In this document: positions 46,258-54,832 of the stretch, in pieces
Position numbering within the stretch: the first letter of the stretch is position 1
Layout of the letters: each line of letters opens with the position of its first letter
Assembly: GCF_900444995.1 (NCBI RefSeq)
Contig: NZ_UAPQ01000001.1
Span: forward strand, 496,001-560,000
Reading direction: 5' to 3'
Source of the DNA: Actinomyces bovis
GTDB taxonomy: Bacteria; Actinomycetota; Actinomycetes; Actinomycetales; Actinomycetaceae
DNA: 64,000 nt
Translations under genes and position numbers: made by a program
The notes under the pieces: model-generated
Told to the model about the DNA's origin: nothing
The model's database searches: none
Seen by the model: the letters and a program-made list of their open reading frames with translations, nothing else

Positions 46258-47403
46258 ATGGGCTCCGTATTTATTAATGAGCTGCGTCGCCTAGTGCGGG
46301 CAAAAGACCTGTTGGTATGGACTCTGGCTTTCCCGCTGATCTTGACCGTGATCTTCATGAACATGTTTGCCGGGATCGAAGAGGCTATAAACATCAAGGC
46401 CGTTCCCCTTGGGGTGGTGCAGGACGCTGCCTACCAGAGCGCCCCCGGCCTAGAGCAGCTGGTCGATGGCCTGGCTGACGCGAACAGCAACCACCACTAC
46501 GCCAAGGTGACCACTTACCCGACAGCCTCAGAGGCGGAGGCAGCCGCCAGAGCCGAACAGACGATCGGCTATCTGGCTGTGGAGGACGGCAAGCCAGCCC
46601 TTCACCTGACTGTCAAGGGCAACAACTCCATCACTTCGGTGGTGCTGCGTCGCACCATTGACGCCTACCAGCAGACTATGGCCCAGCAACGTGAACTCCT
46701 AGCGGCTGGCGCCAGCCCGGAGCAGCTGGCAGCTCTGGCGGAGCAACGGGTCTTTACTTCCGAACTGCAGGTCACTCCAGACGGCGTAGGTTCGACTACT
46801 CGCTACTACTTCTCCCTGCTGGCTTTTACCGCCGGAACGGGCATGCTGTTGTCTGTCACCAAGGTCAGCGAGGTGATGGCGTCTTCTGGACAGTTGGGGG
46901 CGCGGCGCGTCATGGCGGGCATTCCCCGCTGGCAAGTGCTGGGCGGGGTGTTGGGGGCGGCCTGGCTCAGCATTACGGCTTCCATGGGGATCGCTTTCTT
47001 GTTCATGCAGCAGGTGGCCCAGGTCAGCTTTGGGCCACGCGCCTACTTGGCCCCAGCGGTGATCCTGGTCAGCGGGCTTATGGCCTGCGCTGCTGGGGCC
47101 GCTTTGGGCACTGTGCCTCGTTTCCCGGCCGGAGCGGTATCCGGCATCGTCACTTTGCTTTCTCTGTTCACGGGCCTGTATGGGACGGGGGCGCAGAGGC
47201 TGGCTGACGCGGTTGAGAACAACGTGCCGGTGTTGTCCTGGCTAAACCCTCTGTGGCAGTCCACGCATGGTTTCTACAGCTTGCTCTACTACGACTCCCT
47301 GGGGCCCTTCCTGCGGAATTGTGCCGCCCTGATAGGCATGTCAGCCCTGTTCCTGGCAATTGCCCTGCTGCGCATGAGGAGGATGAGTCATGACCACCTT
47401 TAG
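46258..47403 (+). CDS. ABC-2 type permease, first subunit
   Basis: The 381-residue protein has an N-terminal helix (DLLVWTLAFPLILTVIFMNMF), a large extracellular domain of about 170 residues, then five helices (FSLLAFTAGTGMLLSV, LVSGLMACAAGAALGTV and ALIGMSALFLAIALL among them). This is the ABC2_membrane_3 layout, as in YhgE/Pip-like or bacteriocin exporters. It starts three bases after the ATPase stop. Confidence 0.9.
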   Translation: MGSVFINELRRLVRAKDLLVWTLAFPLILTVIFMNMFAGIEEAINIKAVPLGVVQDAAYQSAPGLEQLVDGLADANSNHHYAKVTTYPTASEAEAAARAEQTIGYLAVEDGKPALHLTVKGNNSITSVVLRRTIDAYQQTMAQQRELLAAGASPEQLAALAEQRVFTSELQVTPDGVGSTTRYYFSLLAFTAGTGMLLSVTKVSEVMASSGQLGARRVMAGIPRWQVLGGVLGAAWLSITASMGIAFLFMQQVAQVSFGPRAYLAPAVILVSGLMACAAGAALGTVPRFPAGAVSGIVTLLSLFTGLYGTGAQRLADAVENNVPVLSWLNPLWQSTHGFYSLLYYDSLGPFLRNCAALIGMSALFLAIALLRMRRMSHDHL

Positions 47404-48574
47404 GACCTCGCTGCGGATTGTGGCAGGACACTGGCTCTATGTATTGATTTACCTGTTACTGCTGAGTCAGATCGGCCTGTGGACCGGTTTGGCGATGGGC
47501 ACTAAGGATTCCGGAACGCTCAGTGAAGAGCATGCCCAGGTGGCCGTGATTGACCATGACGGTTCGGTCATCTCTCAAGGGCTGCGCCACTACCTGGAGT
47601 CCACCGGTGAGCCAGTGCAGGTAGCTGAAGACCGCCCGTCTATGCAGGACGCCATAGCTCAGGAGCGGGCTGAGTACATTCTGGTGGTGTCCGCCAACTA
47701 TGGCCAGAGCCTGACTCAAGCTGCTGCCACAGGCGCTGCCCTGCCGGAGCTGCAGGCGGCAATTGCCGCAAGTTCCGGGGACGGGCAACTGATGGATCAG
47801 CGCACTAATATTTACTTGAACCAGGTCTATGGCTATCTGGCAGCAGGCGTTATGACGCCGGAGCAGGCCGTGGCGGCTGCAGACCGCAACATTCAAGAGA
47901 CGGCTACGGCGCAACTCATTAAGAACCAGTCGGGTGCGATCCCTGAGGGGCTGGTCATCTACGCGAAGATGTCTACCTATCCCCTATTGGCCTTCACCTC
48001 CGTCATCATTGCAACACTGATGGCCTCCTTGAATCAACGTGCGGTGCGCTCGCGCACTTTGGCTTCGCCGGAGGCCTCCCGTTCGCGGGCGCTGGGGTTG
48101 CTGGGTGCCTGCCTAGTGATTGGCGTGGTGGGCTGGCTGTGGATCTATGGGCTGGGGCTGGTGGTCTTTGGGCTGCCGTTATTGTCCAAAGTGGGGCCAC
48201 TGCTGGGCATTGTGGGACTGTCACTGGGGGCCTACACGCTGGTAGGTGTGGCGCTAGGTTTCCTGATGGGACGGATAGGAGTAAGTCAGAACTGGACCGA
48301 TGCCATCGCCAATATCGGTGGCATGGTGTTCTCCTTCCTGGGCGGGGCGTGGGTGCCCACTAGCCTCCTGCCCGCCGGGGTGGTGGCCGTCTCTAAGTTC
48401 ACCCCTGCCTACTGGTCGACGGCGGCGATCCAGGGCGCCTATGAGTCGCTGTCACTGGACGCGGCTACCCTGCGGCCCCTGTTGGTTAACTGTGGGCTGT
48501 GTGCGCTCTTCGCGGTGGCGCTTGGCTGTGTGGCCCTGATGGTGGGGCGGACCCGAGCGCGCGCGTCTCTGTGA
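47390..48574 (+). CDS. ABC-2 type permease, second subunit
   Basis: The 394-residue protein has the same layout as the preceding permease: a first helix (WLYVLIYLLLLSQIGLWTGLAMG), a large outer domain, then helices such as ALGLLGACLVIGVVGWLWIYGLGLVVFGL and VGVALGFLMGRIG. The two genes overlap by 14 bp and probably form a heterodimeric channel. The substrate is unknown. Confidence 0.9.
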   Translation: MTTFRTSLRIVAGHWLYVLIYLLLLSQIGLWTGLAMGTKDSGTLSEEHAQVAVIDHDGSVISQGLRHYLESTGEPVQVAEDRPSMQDAIAQERAEYILVVSANYGQSLTQAAATGAALPELQAAIAASSGDGQLMDQRTNIYLNQVYGYLAAGVMTPEQAVAAADRNIQETATAQLIKNQSGAIPEGLVIYAKMSTYPLLAFTSVIIATLMASLNQRAVRSRTLASPEASRSRALGLLGACLVIGVVGWLWIYGLGLVVFGLPLLSKVGPLLGIVGLSLGAYTLVGVALGFLMGRIGVSQNWTDAIANIGGMVFSFLGGAWVPTSLLPAGVVAVSKFTPAYWSTAAIQGAYESLSLDAATLRPLLVNCGLCALFAVALGCVALMVGRTRARASL

Positions 48575-48604
48575 GGACGACGGAGTTGGCACCTTAGTCC
48601 GAAT

Positions 48605-48642
48605 GCCGGGGAGGCTCTCTAGCAATGGAGCACCTCCCCGGC
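48605..48642. terminator. hairpin terminator
   Basis: Arms GCCGGGGAGG (48605-48614) and CCTCCCCGGC (48633-48642) pair perfectly between the exporter operon and the convergent DUF4143 gene. Confidence 0.75.
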
Positions 48643-48694
48643 TTCGCTAACCCGCAGGTGCTAGTTCCTGGCTATTTTCATAGCGACTTAGAAT

Positions 48695-49954
48695 TCAGGC
48701 GGTCAGACAGGCAAGGGGGATAACCAGCACGCCGTCGTCTCGGCGGTACGCCGCTGTCCCCCCTGTTAGAACGGCGAGGAATGCTGGCTTTCCCATGCGA
48801 CCGTCGTCCACACGGTCGCGCAAGCGCAACAGGTTCGTGGCAGCCTGATCAACCTGGCGCTCGCCGAGTTTGACCTCCATAGGCGCCCACCGACCATCGG
48901 CCAGGACTATTACGGCATCCGCTTCTAAGCCGGTCTTGTCCCGGTAGTGGTAAACGGCCCCGTCAAGCGCCTCCGCATAGACTCGTAGGTCGCGCAGGCA
49001 GAGCGATTCAAACTGCAGCCCGAAGGTCTCGAAGTCCTGAAGGAGGCTGTCAGCCGTCCAGCGCATCACCGCAGCACCTATGGAAGGGTCGGTGAAGTGC
49101 CGAGTGGGGGTGGTGCGGATGGCAGTTTTAGAACGCAGCGCGGGGTTCCAGGCTGGTAGCTCATCAATTACGTAGGCGCGGCTAAGCGCGTCAAGGTAGT
49201 CACTCACAGTGTTGATGGCCATACCGGAGTCGTTGACGGCAAGATCGGCCGCAATGGTCGCCTGTGAGGCCATTGAGGAAACGTGGCGGGCATAAGCTCG
49301 CAAAAGTGCGCGCATCTTGGTTGCATTTCTGGACACCCCATCCATGCGGGAGACGTCTGAGTCGATCAGGCCTTCCACATAATTGCGGACCTGTTTGCCC
49401 GCCTGCGCCTGGCTAGCAGCGGTGACCGCCGCCGGCCAGCCACCTCGGCAGGTGATCCGTGCTAGGTCTTCAACATCCAGGTTTGCTAGACCCGCAATGT
49501 TGAGGTCTCCATCAAAGAGCCTGTTCAAGGAAACCTCTTTAGTAGATTCCTCGGACTCTGACAGGCTCATGGTCCTCATGACTATGGGAGCAATCCGCCC
49601 CACACCGGAGTGCTGCCCTTGGACCGTAGGCGTTGATGAGCCCGTCAGGATGAACTGCCCCATGTTTCCCCGACGATCTACCGCATAACGGACTGCATCC
49701 CATAGTTGTGGAGCCATCTGACACTCGTCTATTAGACGGGGCACCGGTCCATCGAGCAGGGCAGAGGGCTTCGCATCAGCCAAAGCCAGATAAGAAGCTG
49801 AGCGATCCGGGTCCTGCAGGTAGACGACGCTTCCGGCTTGCTGCAGCGCTGAGGCCGTCTTACCGCACCACTTCGGCCCTTTGACATGCACTGCACCACT
49901 ACTGGAGAGCGTGTCCGCCAACAGCGCGTCCACAACTCTAGGCATATAGCTCAC
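48695..49954 (-). CDS. AAA-type ATPase with DUF4143 C-terminal domain
   Basis: The 419-residue protein has a P-loop (HVKGPKWCGKTASALQQAG), Walker B PRLIDECQMAPQLWDAV and sensor ILTGSST, then a DUF4143 domain with PD-D/ExK nuclease-like residues (YHYRDKTGLEADAVIVLADGRWAPMEVKLGE). The GTG start has GGAGGT upstream. This family is widespread, often in variable loci, and its role is poorly known. Members have been discussed as stand-alone defence or toxin-antitoxin-like genes, and nothing in the neighbourhood tells more. Confidence 0.9.
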   Translation of the reverse strand: MSYMPRVVDALLADTLSSSGAVHVKGPKWCGKTASALQQAGSVVYLQDPDRSASYLALADAKPSALLDGPVPRLIDECQMAPQLWDAVRYAVDRRGNMGQFILTGSSTPTVQGQHSGVGRIAPIVMRTMSLSESEESTKEVSLNRLFDGDLNIAGLANLDVEDLARITCRGGWPAAVTAASQAQAGKQVRNYVEGLIDSDVSRMDGVSRNATKMRALLRAYARHVSSMASQATIAADLAVNDSGMAINTVSDYLDALSRAYVIDELPAWNPALRSKTAIRTTPTRHFTDPSIGAAVMRWTADSLLQDFETFGLQFESLCLRDLRVYAEALDGAVYHYRDKTGLEADAVIVLADGRWAPMEVKLGERQVDQAATNLLRLRDRVDDGRMGKPAFLAVLTGGTAAYRRDDGVLVIPLACLTA

Positions 49955-50004
49955 GGAAGACCTCCATTGATGGTCCCTGCAATTTCAACGAAGAGTCTAC
50001 CTCA

Positions 50005-50065
50005 TTGCGTGGTTTGGACCGGTTCCGTTGCGTGGTTTGGACCGGTTCCGTTGCGTGGTTTGGAC
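50005..50065 (+). repeat. 23-bp tandem repeat, 2.65 copies
   Basis: TTGCGTGGTTTGGACCGGTTCCG-type units start at 50005, 50028 and (partial) 50051, without mismatches. They lie just upstream of the DUF4143 gene in a spacer with no other gene. Confidence 0.9.
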
Positions 50066-50164
50066 GTAAGCAGCACCGCGTAGCGCCCACGTCGTCGCCC
50101 AATGGACACAACCACGCGGTTGAATGCCAGGGGCGGTCAAGCTAGGTGACCCAGCCGGTGGCAG

Positions 50165-51319
50165 TTACGCCGGAGAGCCAGTCGCCGACTTCCCCAGTCC
50201 CGGCACTGCCTTAATGCCCAGTGGTAGCAGCGCCGCCAGGGTCTGCAAGGTGAAGCTGCGAGTCTCAGGGTCCAGGCCAGCGAAGGCTCGGGCGACGGCG
50301 GGGGCGTTGCGCCAGCTCCCCTCGCGCAGGTCCTGGGTGCTTTGCGCCCCGGCCGTTTCAAGGACGGCGTAGAGAGTGTTAATGAAGCGCTCGCGCTCCT
50401 CAGCGCTTCGGCTGCGCAGCCAGGCACTCACTGTGGAGCTCACCAGGCGAGCCGAGGGGGCTAGCGAGTCCAGATAAGCGAAGTCACAGCCCTCCACCAC
50501 CCAGGAGAAGGGGTCGTGCTGCCAGATGAGGGCATTTTTAGAACGCACCACCTGATGGCGTTCTCGGTCTTCCAGGAGCAGGCCCACGACGGAGGCCTGC
50601 GGAACGGTTTTGCTGGTCTTCTCGGCCACCCGCGCGTAAGCATCGGTCTCTAGAAACTCGGGCAGAAAACCGGGCCCGTCGTGGGAGAAGACCTGCTTGA
50701 TCCGCTCTTGGATCGCCCCTGGGGCGCAGGCGGCGGCGTAGACAGCCAGGTTCCCGCCCTTGGAGTGGCCGCCGACTACCAGCTCCCCATCCACTTGCTG
50801 AGCTACTTCTTCCAGGTAAGCGGCGGCGTCAGATTGGGCGGGCACGGGGCAGCAGAAGGACAGGTTGAAGGACTCCTTCCAACCCACCAGGGAGGCGTCG
50901 GTGCCACGGTAGGCCACGAAGTGCAACCCGGGCTCCACCTGGAAAGTGACGGCAGCGAATTGCTCTTGCGCCTGATGGTCTGTGTGCTCGCGGTAGCCGC
51001 GGACCAGTAGGTCGCGGAAGCGGGGGCTGGCAGCTGCGGCAGCGAGCAGGCGCAAGCCATAGGGCTCGATTAGCAGTCCGGCGTAGTACTGCTGGAAGTA
51101 CTCGGCGCGGTAGAGCTCGCGCAGCGGCACGCCCTCCCAGTCGCGAAGACGCAGTCCGGCCAGCTCGGCCTCTGGCGGCACCTGAGTGTAGGCCAGGCAG
51201 GACAGGACCAGGCTGTCCACGGGGCAGAGGCCGCGCTGGGAGAAGGTTTCCAGGCGACGGCGCACGTAGCTGAGTAGGGTGCCGGGGCGCTGTTCAGGCG
51301 GCGTCGACTCCTGCGCCAT
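50165..51319 (-). CDS. alpha/beta hydrolase (Mbeg1-like, DUF2974)
   Basis: The 384-residue protein has the lipase-like nucleophile elbow VVGGHSKGGNLAVYAA with the Ser, preceded by GLHFVAYRGTDASLVGWKESF. These are typical of Mbeg1/DUF2974 proteins related to lipases. I chose the ATG with GGAGGAGG five bases upstream rather than the longer frame. No signal peptide is seen. The substrate is unknown; an intracellular esterase or lipase is likely. Confidence 0.88.
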   Translation of the reverse strand: MAQESTPPEQRPGTLLSYVRRRLETFSQRGLCPVDSLVLSCLAYTQVPPEAELAGLRLRDWEGVPLRELYRAEYFQQYYAGLLIEPYGLRLLAAAAASPRFRDLLVRGYREHTDHQAQEQFAAVTFQVEPGLHFVAYRGTDASLVGWKESFNLSFCCPVPAQSDAAAYLEEVAQQVDGELVVGGHSKGGNLAVYAAACAPGAIQERIKQVFSHDGPGFLPEFLETDAYARVAEKTSKTVPQASVVGLLLEDRERHQVVRSKNALIWQHDPFSWVVEGCDFAYLDSLAPSARLVSSTVSAWLRSRSAEERERFINTLYAVLETAGAQSTQDLREGSWRNAPAVARAFAGLDPETRSFTLQTLAALLPLGIKAVPGLGKSATGSPA

Positions 51320-51349
51320 GAGGCCTCCTCCTGCTGTGTTGCAGCCCAT

Positions 51350-52948
51350 TCACTCCCACTCGATGGTGCCCGGCGGCTTGCTAGTGCAGTCGAGCACGAC
51401 GCGGTTTACCTCAGGCACCGAGTTGGTGATGCGTGTGGAGATGCGGGCCAGCACGTCATAGGGCAGGCGGGTCCAGTCAGCCGTCATAGCGTCCTCAGAA
51501 CTCACCGGCCGCAGCACGATGGGGTGCCCGTAAGTGCGCCCGTCTCCCTGCACTCCCACGGAGCGCACACCGGCCAGCAGCACTACGGGACACTGCCAGA
51601 TCTCCTCGTCCAGGCCAGCGGCGGTGAGTTCCTCACGGGCGATTAGATCGGCGGCGCGCAGCACCTCTAGGTTCTCGCGGGTGACTTCACCAATCACGCG
51701 GATACCGAGGCCTGGGCCGGGGAAGGGCTGGCGGGCCACAATCTTCTCCGGCACACCCAGTTCACGGCCAATGGCCCGGACCTCGTCCTTGAAGAGCGCA
51801 CGCAAAGGCTCCACCAGAGAGAAGTTGAGGTCCTCGGGCAGGCCGCCCACATTGTGGTGGCTCTTGATATTGGCTGCACCTTCTCCACCGCCGGACTCTA
51901 CGACGTCGGGGTAGAGCGTGCCTTGCACCAAGAACTTAATCTCGCCGCCCGCAGCGCCGACCAGCTTGATGACTTGACGCTGGGCCGCCTCGAAGGAGCG
52001 GATGAACTCGCGGCCAATAATTTTGCGCTTGGTTTCCGGCTCGGTGACTCCAGCCAGGGCGGTGAGGAAGCGCTCAGACTCGTCTACGGTGATGACGCGG
52101 ATGCCCATGCCCTTGGCGTAGTCCTGTTCGACCTGCTCGCGTTCGCCGGCGCGCAGGAGCCCGTGGTCCACAAAGATGCAGGTGAGCTGGTCGCCAATGG
52201 CCCGGTGGACGAGCGCAGCGGCCACGGAAGAATCGACGCCGCCGGACAGACCGCAGATGACGTGGGCGTCGCCAACCTGTGCGCGGATCGCCTCTACTTG
52301 CTCCTCGATAATGTTGCCGGGCGTCCAGGTGGCGGGAATGCCTGCACCTACGTGCAGGAAGTTCTCTAGGGCGGCCTGACCGTGTTGAGAGTGGAGCACT
52401 TCGGGGTGCCATTGCAGGCCGAAGAGGCGGCGGCCCCGGTCCTCAAAGGCGGCCACCGGAGTCTGGGAGGTGGAGGCGGTGACGGTGAAGCCTGCGGGGG
52501 CGGCCTGGACGGCGTCGCCATGGCTCATCCATACGGCCTGCTCCACAGGGGTGCCTGCGAACAGGCAGGAGTCGTCATTGACGGCGGCCTCCGTGTGTCC
52601 GTACTCGCGGGTGCCGGTCTGCCCCACCTGTCCACCCAGCGCCTGCGCCATGGTTTGGAAGCCGTAGCAGATGCCCAGCACGGGCACACCGGCGTTGAAA
52701 ACAGCGGGGTCGATGCTGGGGGCGCCGTTCTCGTATACGGAGGAGGGGCCACCGGACAGGATGATGGCGGCAGGCTGCTTAGCGAGCATCTGCGCAACCG
52801 GCATGGTGTGCGGGACGATCTCCGAGTAGACGGAGGCTTCGCGCACTCGGCGGGCGATCAGTTGGGCGTACTGGGCCCCAAAGTCGACGACGAGCACGGG
52901 GCCGGGAGTGGCCTGCGCGGGGGCGGTGGGCGTGTCTGGGCTTGTCAC
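51350..52948 (-). CDS. guaA: GMP synthase (glutamine-hydrolysing)
   Basis: GuaA converts XMP to GMP using glutamine ammonia. The N-terminal class I amidotransferase shows [20 protein letters not shown], the nucleophile Cys in [13 protein letters not shown] and HPE in FGLQWHPEV. The ATP pyrophosphatase domain has the P-loop [20 protein letters not shown], and the C-terminal dimerisation domain ends PGTIEWE. About 532 residues from the GTG I prefer; another GTG 15 codons upstream gives a longer form, and neither has a strong ribosome-binding site. The 5' end of this gene is partly duplicated beyond the hicAB-type genes. Confidence 0.97.
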   Translation of the reverse strand: MTSPDTPTAPAQATPGPVLVVDFGAQYAQLIARRVREASVYSEIVPHTMPVAQMLAKQPAAIILSGGPSSVYENGAPSIDPAVFNAGVPVLGICYGFQTMAQALGGQVGQTGTREYGHTEAAVNDDSCLFAGTPVEQAVWMSHGDAVQAAPAGFTVTASTSQTPVAAFEDRGRRLFGLQWHPEVLHSQHGQAALENFLHVGAGIPATWTPGNIIEEQVEAIRAQVGDAHVICGLSGGVDSSVAAALVHRAIGDQLTCIFVDHGLLRAGEREQVEQDYAKGMGIRVITVDESERFLTALAGVTEPETKRKIIGREFIRSFEAAQRQVIKLVGAAGGEIKFLVQGTLYPDVVESGGGEGAANIKSHHNVGGLPEDLNFSLVEPLRALFKDEVRAIGRELGVPEKIVARQPFPGPGLGIRVIGEVTRENLEVLRAADLIAREELTAAGLDEEIWQCPVVLLAGVRSVGVQGDGRTYGHPIVLRPVSSEDAMTADWTRLPYDVLARISTRITNSVPEVNRVVLDCTSKPPGTIEWE

Positions 52949-53113
52949 CAGCCCAGGATAGCGGGCGGCGCAGACAGGCTCCCCGGCGCGCACCCCACTT
53001 CAGCCTAGTTCACCCCTTCGCACCCAAAACGCCCGCTCGTGACCAAAACGCCCGCAGTGCAGGCGTTCTCGGCACAGATGGGCGTTCTCAGCACAAACAG
53101 GCGTTCTCGACAA
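52875..53113. repeat. direct repeat copy 1 (guaA 5' region and upstream)
   Basis: Segment 52875-52919 matches 53974-54018, and 52995-53113 matches 54023-54141 at a constant offset of 1028 bp with few mismatches. About 70 bp between the two blocks is missing from the second copy. The 3' half holds the ACGCCCGCAGTGCAGGCGTT palindromic core. The 52949-53165 interval contains no gene. Confidence 0.9.
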
Positions 53114-53165
53114 GAGCATTATGATCTCCCCCATATGCTGGACACTTTATGCATGACCATTCAAT

Positions 53166-53194
53166 TAGACATTTCAGATCACATTACATATATC
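53166..53194 (+). promoter_or_regulatory. promoter for the hicAB-type pair
   Basis: TAGACA (53166-53171), 17 bases, then TATATC (53189-53194) lie 77 bp before the toxin start in an AT-rich stretch. Confidence 0.5.
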
Positions 53195-53270
53195 AGCGTC
53201 ACCGCATTGAACTAGCGCCTCACCCCCAATCCACTTGCTTCCACGTCTAGGGCCCCCTAGACTCGCTGCC

Positions 53271-53477
53271 ATGAAGGCCCAGAAGTACCGAGATGTGGTG
53301 AAGGTACTGCGCGCACAAGGTTGGGTCCTACTACGTACAGCTAAAGGTGACCACGAAGTATGGGGCCCACCTGGCGGACCTGCCAATGTGACAATCGCGC
53401 ATCATCGCGAGGTTTCTGCAGGCGTCCTGCGTCAGGTAGCAAAGCAACTGCCCGCAATTCCAGACAACTGGCAATAG
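53271..53477 (+). CDS. hicA: HicA-like mRNA interferase toxin
   Basis: The 68-residue protein (MKAQKYRDVVKVLRAQGWVL) has the HicA double-stranded RNA-binding-like fold: GWVLLRTAKGDHEVWGPPGG with the candidate catalytic His, VTIAHHREVSAG, and LRQVAKQLPAI. I chose the internal ATG because residues upstream of it lack the family pattern. HicA toxins cleave mRNA; the antitoxin gene follows by 17 bp. Confidence 0.85.
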   Translation: MKAQKYRDVVKVLRAQGWVLLRTAKGDHEVWGPPGGPANVTIAHHREVSAGVLRQVAKQLPAIPDNWQ

Positions 53478-53494
53478 GAGAGGAGAGACGAGAG

Positions 53495-53878
53495 ATGACT
53501 GAAAAGACCTACGAAGTAGAGGCCACCCACGAGGACCGCTGGTGGGTGCTCACCATTGAGAGTTTAGGGATCGCCGGACAAGTACGTCGCCTTGACGAGG
53601 CAGACGAGGTGGCCAGGTCTCTTGTATCTGCATTCCTTGATATTGATGAGGCCGATGTCGCCGTCAAAGTAAACGTTCACCTCCCCAAGGAAGCGATGAT
53701 CATGCTCGCCGCAGCCGAGAAAGACGAGTTGCGTGCAAGAGAAGCTCTTGAGGCCGCCGGTGCACAGCGACGCCGTGCGATCGCTATTCTGCGTACCGGA
53801 GGTATGAGCCAGCGCGAGATTAGCCGCGCTCTTAAGATCTCACCTCAACGAGTAAGCCAGTTAGCCAAGCCAGCCTAA
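53495..53878 (+). CDS. hicB: HicB-like antitoxin with C-terminal helix-turn-helix
   Basis: The 127-residue protein has an N-terminal HicB-like part (EATHEDRWWVLTIESLGIAGQVRRLDEADEVARSLVSAFL) and a C-terminal helix-turn-helix (AIAILRTGGMSQREISRALKISPQRVSQL). It would neutralise the toxin and repress its own promoter. Preceded by AGGAGAG. The pair is flanked by duplicated DNA, which suggests acquisition. Confidence 0.85.
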   Translation: MTEKTYEVEATHEDRWWVLTIESLGIAGQVRRLDEADEVARSLVSAFLDIDEADVAVKVNVHLPKEAMIMLAAAEKDELRAREALEAAGAQRRRAIAILRTGGMSQREISRALKISPQRVSQLAKPA

Positions 53879-53973
53879 ACACAAGCGGGGCTTGTCTCGC
53901 CGACAAACACCGGCGAGGCAATAGCCTGCCCGCATAGGCAAACAGGTCGAGTCAGAAACAAACCTGCCCGAAT

Positions 53974-54141
53974 GCCCCAAAGTCGACGACGAGCACGGAG
54001 CCGGGGGTGGCCTGCGCGCAAACCACTTCAGCCTAGTTCACCCCTTCGCACCCAAAACGCCCAATCGTGACCAAAACGCCCGCAGTGCAGGCGTTCTCGA
54101 CGCAAACGGGCGTTCTCAGCACAAACAGGCGTTCTCGACAA
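53974..54141. repeat. direct repeat copy 2 (truncated guaA 5' segment)
   Basis: This is the second copy of the guaA 5' and upstream sequence, with an internal deletion of about 70 bp. It contains no functional gene. With copy 1 it brackets the hicAB-type pair. The 53879-54225 interval holds nothing else. Confidence 0.9.
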
Positions 54142-54225
54142 AAAGTCACCGCGCAAGTGAGCGCCGTCTCAGGAGGTAGTTCACAGGCCCCGAACTGGAC
54201 AGGAAGGCACAACCATTCCTAAGGT

Positions 54226-54259
54226 TTGACACGTCAAAGCAGGACGTCAGACGTCCTGG
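54226..54259. promoter_or_regulatory. two adjacent palindromes, possible operators
   Basis: TTTGAC-AC-GTCAAA (54226-54239) and CAGGACGTC-A-GACGTCCTG (54241-54259) are perfect inverted repeats side by side, 60 bp before the small membrane protein gene. They look like paired operator sites; a regulator is not identified. Confidence 0.5.
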
Positions 54260-54318
54260 TACGGAGCCGTGCAGGACGCGGCCCGCCGCTCTTGCCGCGA
54301 GCGCAGGAGCAAGCACAG

Positions 54319-54597
54319 ATGACCACCACCAACACCCCCCTGGTTACCGCCCAGTCGGTGTTCGACTCCATCGACTTCTCTGAGCGCGACGCCTTCAACC
54401 CCGCCACCGAACTGCCCGCAGGCGCAATCCGGCAGCTACTCCTGACAGTACTGGCGATCAGCGCTATTTCCCTGGCAGTGACGGCAGCAGGTCTGCTGAC
54501 CACCACCTCCGCCCTCACTTTTGCAGGCACCGCCGGCCTGTTGGGCGCCCTGTTCTTTGGGGGCAGCCGCGCGATCCAGCTCTTTGACCTGGACTAG
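54319..54597 (+). CDS. small membrane protein of unknown function
   Basis: The 92-residue protein begins MTTTNTPLVTAQSVFDSIDF and has two hydrophobic helices (LLLTVLAISAISLAVTAAGLL and LTFAGTAGLLGALFFGG) with a short RAIQLFDLD end. I chose the ATG with GCAGGAG upstream. I do not recognise a family. Confidence 0.7.
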   Translation: MTTTNTPLVTAQSVFDSIDFSERDAFNPATELPAGAIRQLLLTVLAISAISLAVTAAGLLTTTSALTFAGTAGLLGALFFGGSRAIQLFDLD

Positions 54598-54754
54598 ACC
54601 CAGAATTGAGACAGCGCCCACTCTCGGCGCCAGCCCCAGCCAAACCACCGGGCTCATTGGCCAGCCGCACTCACCAGCCAGCGAAACCAAACACACCCAG
54701 CAACACTCCCGGCAGCCCACCCCACATTTGTCCTCTCAAACGCTAGACCATATT

Positions 54755-54764
54755 AGTCCTGACA
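54755..54764 (+). promoter_or_regulatory. IolR-like site upstream of iolE
   Basis: AGTCCTGACA matches KGWCHTRACA, the motif I recall for the corynebacterial inositol regulator IolR, in nine of ten positions. It lies 78 bp before iolE. Confidence 0.45.
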
Positions 54765-54832
54765 ATTAAACTCTCCTGGACGAGCAAAGAGGCTCGGGAT
54801 GGACCGGGCCCCACCCACCCTAGGAGACTGTC

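Noticed and set aside
50005-50065. CRISPR array
   Set aside because: The units are contiguous with no spacers and no cas genes are nearby.
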